Part shown: one piece after another, positions 15,901 through 17,928 of the stretch | Layout of the letters: every line of letters starts with the position of its first letter | How positions within the stretch are numbered: the stretch's first letter is position 1 | NCBI GenBank assembly: GCA_964481165.1 | Contig: CAYZYC010000051.1 | Location: 1 to 17,928, forward strand | DNA from: Zeimonas sp964481165 | GTDB taxonomy: Bacteria; Pseudomonadota; Gammaproteobacteria; Burkholderiales; Burkholderiaceae_E | Length of the DNA stretch: 17,928 bases | Reading direction: 5' to 3' | The notes under the pieces: model-generated | Told to the model about the DNA's origin: nothing | Databases searched by the model: none | What the model saw: the letters and a program-made list of their open reading frames with translations, nothing else | Position numbers and translations under genes: made by a program

Positions 15901-16389
15901 GTCTACCTGCCGCGGCAGGATTTCGTCGCTGCGGCAGCGCAGGTCGCAGAACCGATCGCGATGGGCTCGGGGCAGACGATCCTGCTGGTCGACGACGAAA
16001 TCGCGCTGGTGCGGCTGGGCGAGGAGATGCTCGCGCAGCTCGGCTACGAGCCGGTGGGATTCTCGTCCAGCGTCGATGCACTCGACGAGTTCCGCGCGTG
16101 CGCCGATCGATTCGATGCCGTGCTGACCGACGAGGCGATGCCGGCGATGACGGGGTCGGAGCTGATCCAGGAGATCCGCGCGTTGCGCCCGACGATTCCG
16201 ATCGTGCTGATGAGCGGGTACATCAGCGCGGGGCTCGCCGCGCGTGCGCGCGAACTGCACGTGATCGACGTGCTCGCGAAGCCGCTGGCGTCGCGCGACA
16301 TCGCACGAAGCCTCGCTGCGGCGCTTCGCGAAATGCCGTCCGGCGAGACGCCGTCGCGCAGCGAGTCGCTCGCTCCCGGCGTGCACTGA
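12985..16389 (+). CDS. Membrane hybrid histidine kinase with three PAS domains and a receiver
   Basis: Encodes 1134 residues. Order: TM1 (21-43), a periplasmic Cache-like sensor (44-303), TM2 (304-320), three PAS/PAC units of the PAS_3 type starting near residues 338, 469 and 609 and linked by coiled-coil RxxEEALRxSEERY segments, a dimerisation domain with phospho-accepting His759 in GGIAHDFNN, an ATPase domain (Asn867/Asn871, DTGAG at 914-918, FDPFFTT and the G-rich GVGTGLGLSLVHG), and a receiver (about 997-1115) with Asp1003/Asp1004, phosphoacceptor Asp1049 and Lys1099. The kinase family is the NtrB-like HDFNN group. There is no HPt domain. The ATG was chosen because it overlaps the receiver gene stop. 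The signal sensed is unknown; partners are likely the divergent OmpR regulator and the small receiver. Confidence 0.95.
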   Translation: MIARNGSFEASPRATSWTRRGVAVLGSLFIVAIVSMAVVDIVRGYRSALDEAVRDLETLARVIAEQTARSVQAVDVVMRDVSQRLKGADLANLGTDALHELLRAQAVGLVQTSGLVIHDAAGVALATSWVHPPPPGANISDRGFFREVREKPPDGLYVGSSLRSRLDGGWFFPIGRFIEKEDGTMIGTVGARGRVDYFQQFYRDAVPEAGTQITLVHRDGTVVARVPTLDAALGRKSPMFDQLLASRESGQEIPARAVSPVDGIERFGVVRYVPEYPLAVIVGRDVSTVLAPWRAQSIRTAARTTALGSLAAFLLWLLMRQLARVGAARDTLAATQQRFALAVAGSDDGIWDWDRSVERIFVSARARQLLGMPPGPEVETKEALFATVHLHPEDVPRRDEALEAHFAGRTPAFDGEYRVRHPDESYRWIHVRGVCVRDDAGRPLHIAGSISDIDARKRAEEALRRSEERYAIAMIGMNVAHWVWDVASDDVFTSQNLGEVVGMAPGDARPAKGREWLSVVRLHPDDRHLLRDAVDEHIAGRTPRIDVEYRILDQVHGGYRWIQTRGQCFRDAQGRPERVAGATVDISERKRTQEALRESEQALRESEERYQLAVDGANEGLWDWDLPSDMLYLSPRAQETLWIDPGEPRRPRREWIALTHYHPDDLPNVRDAIAAHLHGSTAHFDVEYRLRHHEGSWHWYRQHGIALRDANGRAYRMAGSMEDITDRKTAEADRDRLEKQLRQAQKLEAMGTLAGGIAHDFNNILAAILGYGDMAQREAPDGTALRRHIDATISAGMRAKSLVERILAFSRSGMGERVPVHVESVVHEVLDQVGASLGAGIRLERSIDAGDAAVLGDPTQIHQVVMNLCANAVQAIGAAGTLRVGVESVELAEPTCVTTAQLAAGPYVRVTVGDTGAGISPRILERIFDPFFTTRDVGVGTGLGLSLVHGIVTDLGGGIDVDSRVGEGTTMIVYLPRQDFVAAAAQVAEPIAMGSGQTILLVDDEIALVRLGEEMLAQLGYEPVGFSSSVDALDEFRACADRFDAVLTDEAMPAMTGSELIQEIRALRPTIPIVLMSGYISAGLAARARELHVIDVLAKPLASRDIARSLAAALREMPSGETPSRSESLAPGVH

Positions 16390-16410
16390 CGTGCACTGAG
16401 CCGTCGCGAC

Positions 16411-16435
16411 GGCGCCCGCAGCGCCACGTTTCGGC
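16411..16435 (+). terminator. Weak candidate terminator after the hybrid kinase
   Basis: GGCGC (16411-16415) pairs with GCGCC (16421-16425), preceded by the palindrome CCGTCGCGACGG (16401-16412) and followed by the T-rich GTTTCGGCTTTGT. Just before it, GTGCACTGA is duplicated (16381-16389 and 16391-16399), the first copy including the kinase stop codon. The 170-base gap to the DUF2917 gene contains no clear promoter. Confidence 0.3.
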
Positions 16436-16515
16436 TTTGTATGCGCTGCCGAACGAGCGCGTTGCACCTGAAATCCCGTTTCCCCGGCGGTGAAACGGCC
16501 ACGCAATCGCCGGCC

Positions 16516-16548
16516 CCGAAGATGTGACCTCGCGCAAGGCATCTTCGG
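16516..16548 (+). promoter_or_regulatory. Stem-loop overlapping the DUF2917 Shine-Dalgarno
   Basis: CCGAAGATG (16516-16524) pairs exactly with CATCTTCGG (16540-16548); an inner CCT/AGG pair (16528-16530 with 16537-16539) can extend the helix across a TGA bulge. The Shine-Dalgarno GGAGG (16547-16551) begins inside the right arm, so folding would hide part of the ribosome site eight bases ahead of the ATG. This looks like a translational control element; the trigger is unknown. Confidence 0.55.
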
Positions 16549-16559
16549 AGGCACGCATC

Positions 16560-16838
16560 ATGTTCACCACCGATCTCGAGCAGGCAGCCAGGCATCTCGA
16601 CAAGGAAGCGCTGCTGCGCATCCGCAAGGGCCCGGGGCAGATCGTCGCTGTCCTGGACGGGCTCGTCTGGGTCACGCAGGACAACGATCCGCGCGACATC
16701 TTCCTCGGCGACGGCGAGTCGTTCGTGATCGACGGCTCCGGGCTGACGGTCGTCCAGGCACTCGAGCCGACGCGGCTGCTCGTGCTGGCGCCGCAGCCCG
16801 CACAGCGAACCCCCACACTGCAGGAAGCCATCGCATGA
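16560..16838 (+). CDS. DUF2917 domain protein
   Basis: Encodes 92 residues, a small soluble protein without signal peptide. The core (about residues 18-80) has the DUF2917 pattern: LRIRKGPGQIVAVLDGLVWVTQ, then DPRDIFLGDGESFVIDGSG and a final strand TVVQALEPTRLLVL, suggesting a small cupin-like beta fold. The family is common in betaproteobacteria and has no known function. The ATG at 16560 has GGAGG eight bases upstream, part of which lies in a strong stem-loop. Its stop overlaps the start of the RND adaptor gene in an ATGA arrangement (16835-16838), so it is the first gene of the efflux operon and may be a regulator or accessory of it; that is inference from position. Confidence 0.85.
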   Translation: MFTTDLEQAARHLDKEALLRIRKGPGQIVAVLDGLVWVTQDNDPRDIFLGDGESFVIDGSGLTVVQALEPTRLLVLAPQPAQRTPTLQEAIA

Positions 16839-17928
16839 AATCGCTACGGCTCGGTCGCGGCCCGCAGGCAGGCACGTCACGCCTGCTGGTGCTCTCGATC
16901 GTCTCGATCCTGGGCGGCGGGTACCTGTTCTACCAGGAGCCCGTCGACGCAACCGCACCGGCTGCGGCAGCCGCGTTGGCGGCGCCGCCGGTGAGCGTCG
17001 CTGCGGTCATCGAACGCACGGTCACCGAGTGGGACGAATTCTCGGGGCGCCTCGAAGCGATCGACGGCGTGGAGATCCGTTCCCGCGTCGCCGGCTACAT
17101 CGAGTCGGTGCAATTCGAGCCCGGGTCGGTCGTGCGCAAGGGAGATACGCTGTTCGTCATCGATCCGCGTCCGTTCGCCGCCGCCGTGGCGAGGGCCGAG
17201 GCCGCGCTGGCATCGGCGCGGGCCAGGCTCGCGCTGACGAATTCCGAGCTCGTCCGCGCGCAGCGCCTGCTCGACGAGCACGCGATCGCGCGGCGCGAGT
17301 TCGACGAACGCGAGAACGCGCAACGCGAAGCGCAGGCCGCGGTACAGGGCGCGCAGGCTGCGTTGCAGATGGCGCGGCTCGAACTCGGCTACACGAGGAT
17401 CACCGCGCCGATCAGCGGACGTGTGAGCCGGGCCGAGGTCACCGTCGGCAACCTCGTCGCCGCCGGTGCGGACGGACACCGATTGACGTCGATCGTCTCG
17501 ACTTCGCCGATCTACGCGACCTTCGAAGTCGACGAGCGCAGCTTCCTGAAGTATGGCGCCAACCCGGCCGCCGGTTTCGGCGAGCGGCCGTCCGAAGGTC
17601 GCGACAAGGCGCCGGTCCCGGTCTTTCTCGGGCTGGCCAGCGACGAAGGCCATCCTTACCGGGGCGCGCTCGAGTTCGTCGACAACCGGATCGACCCTCG
17701 CTCGGGAACGATCCTGCTGCGGGCCGTGTTCGACAACGACGACGGCCGGCTGACGCCCGGAATGTATGCCCGGTTGAAGGTCGGAGCCGCAGCACCGGTG
17801 CACGCGCTGCTCGTCGACGACCGCGCGGTGGGGACCGACCAGGACAAGCGCTACGTGCTGGTCCTGAACGACGACGACACGATCGCCTGGCGCGAGGTCG
17901 AGCTCGGGCGCATCGTCGACGGCCTGCG
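16835..17928 (+). CDS. RND efflux periplasmic adaptor, MexE/AcrA-like (truncated by window edge)
   Basis: The frame runs from ATG 16835 to the right edge, 364 residues with no stop. An uncleaved anchor or signal segment lies at residues 17-33 and is followed by an Ala/Pro linker; no lipobox Cys is seen, unlike AcrA. Residues 64-110 (TEWDEFSGRLEAIDGVEIRS, then VAGYIESVQF and VRKGDTLFVIDPRPF) form the first half of the lipoyl domain typical of MexE-like adaptors; 115-185 is the alpha-hairpin coiled coil; LGYTRITAPISGRVSR closes the lipoyl domain; the beta-barrel follows with the DNRIDPRSGTILLRA motif. These proteins link an inner-membrane RND pump to an outer-membrane channel. The pump and channel genes should follow beyond the window. 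It is translationally coupled to DUF2917. Confidence 0.93.
   Translation, partial: MKSLRLGRGPQAGTSRLLVLSIVSILGGGYLFYQEPVDATAPAAAAALAAPPVSVAAVIERTVTEWDEFSGRLEAIDGVEIRSRVAGYIESVQFEPGSVVRKGDTLFVIDPRPFAAAVARAEAALASARARLALTNSELVRAQRLLDEHAIARREFDERENAQREAQAAVQGAQAALQMARLELGYTRITAPISGRVSRAEVTVGNLVAAGADGHRLTSIVSTSPIYATFEVDERSFLKYGANPAAGFGERPSEGRDKAPVPVFLGLASDEGHPYRGALEFVDNRIDPRSGTILLRAVFDNDDGRLTPGMYARLKVGAAAPVHALLVDDRAVGTDQDKRYVLVLNDDDTIAWREVELGRIVDGL

Noticed and set aside
16441..16500. Sigma-54 or sigma-70 promoter around TTGCAC at 16462
   Set aside because: No TGGCACG at the proper distance for sigma-54, and no A/T-rich -10 box at 16-18 bases for sigma-70.
16519..16545. AAGATG...CATCTT as a second NsrR operator
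   Set aside because: The half-sites are 15 bases apart, giving 27 bases in place of the 23 needed. Extension to a 9-bp stem reaching the Shine-Dalgarno fits an RNA hairpin better.
10357..16554. A minus-strand open frame of about 2065 codons
   Set aside because: Only its 3' part (from 11640 down) looks like a protein family. The rest lies antisense to the hybrid kinase, with an Arg/His/Asp/Glu/Ala-rich composition typical of shadow frames in GC-rich DNA.

Overview
The window is GC-rich (roughly two-thirds G+C by eye) and densely coded, with genes on both strands, frequent GTG starts and 4-base ATGA/GTGA overlaps. The gene content (AmpG, a PcaF-type thiolase, NnrS, PCu(A)C, DUF2946 and DUF2917 proteins, a MexE-like RND adaptor) points to a betaproteobacterium, probably in or near Burkholderiales. 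That placement is inference from protein families; no rRNA or tRNA gene was seen. I saw no insertion sequence, phage gene, CRISPR array or tRNA, so this looks like chromosomal backbone.

Layout. 1-2645 (+): the tail of an unidentified gene, overlapped by an atypical SDR-family epimerase-like protein, then an AmpG-type permease. 2712-3914 (+): a 3-oxoadipyl-CoA/acetyl-CoA thiolase. 3933-4439 (+): a small heat-shock protein behind a near-consensus sigma-32 promoter. 4521-4721 (-): a heavy-metal (copper) chaperone. 4722-5042: about 320 bases without a convincing gene, holding a perfect 11-bp inverted repeat. 5043-5471 (+): a small unknown protein, perhaps DUF302-like. 5520-7814 (-): a copper/nitric-oxide group read as DUF2946 protein, then PCu(A)C copper chaperone, then NnrS, with an NsrR-like palindrome just in front of nnrS.

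7921-12434 (-): read in gene order this strand carries an OmpR-type response regulator, a membrane di-iron hydroxylase closely resembling alkylglycerol monooxygenase (TMEM195), a YhhN/TMEM86 lysoplasmalogenase-like protein translationally coupled to it, and an MFS exporter with a C-terminal ABM-like domain. 12584-16389 (+): divergent from the regulator, a degenerate stand-alone receiver overlaps a 1134-residue membrane hybrid kinase with three PAS domains and its own receiver. 16560-17928 (+): a DUF2917 protein, whose Shine-Dalgarno lies in a strong stem-loop, overlaps the start of an RND efflux adaptor that runs off the right edge.

The parts most worth attention are the coupled ether-lipid-type enzyme pair and its nearby signalling genes, the NsrR-like operator joining NO response to copper handling, the sigma-32 promoter with a hairpin leader, and the SD-occluding stem-loop ahead of DUF2917 and the efflux adaptor. 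Very long open frames antisense to the real genes (for example 5-2131 minus, 7144-10044 plus, 10357-16554 minus) are GC-rich shadows and are not annotated.
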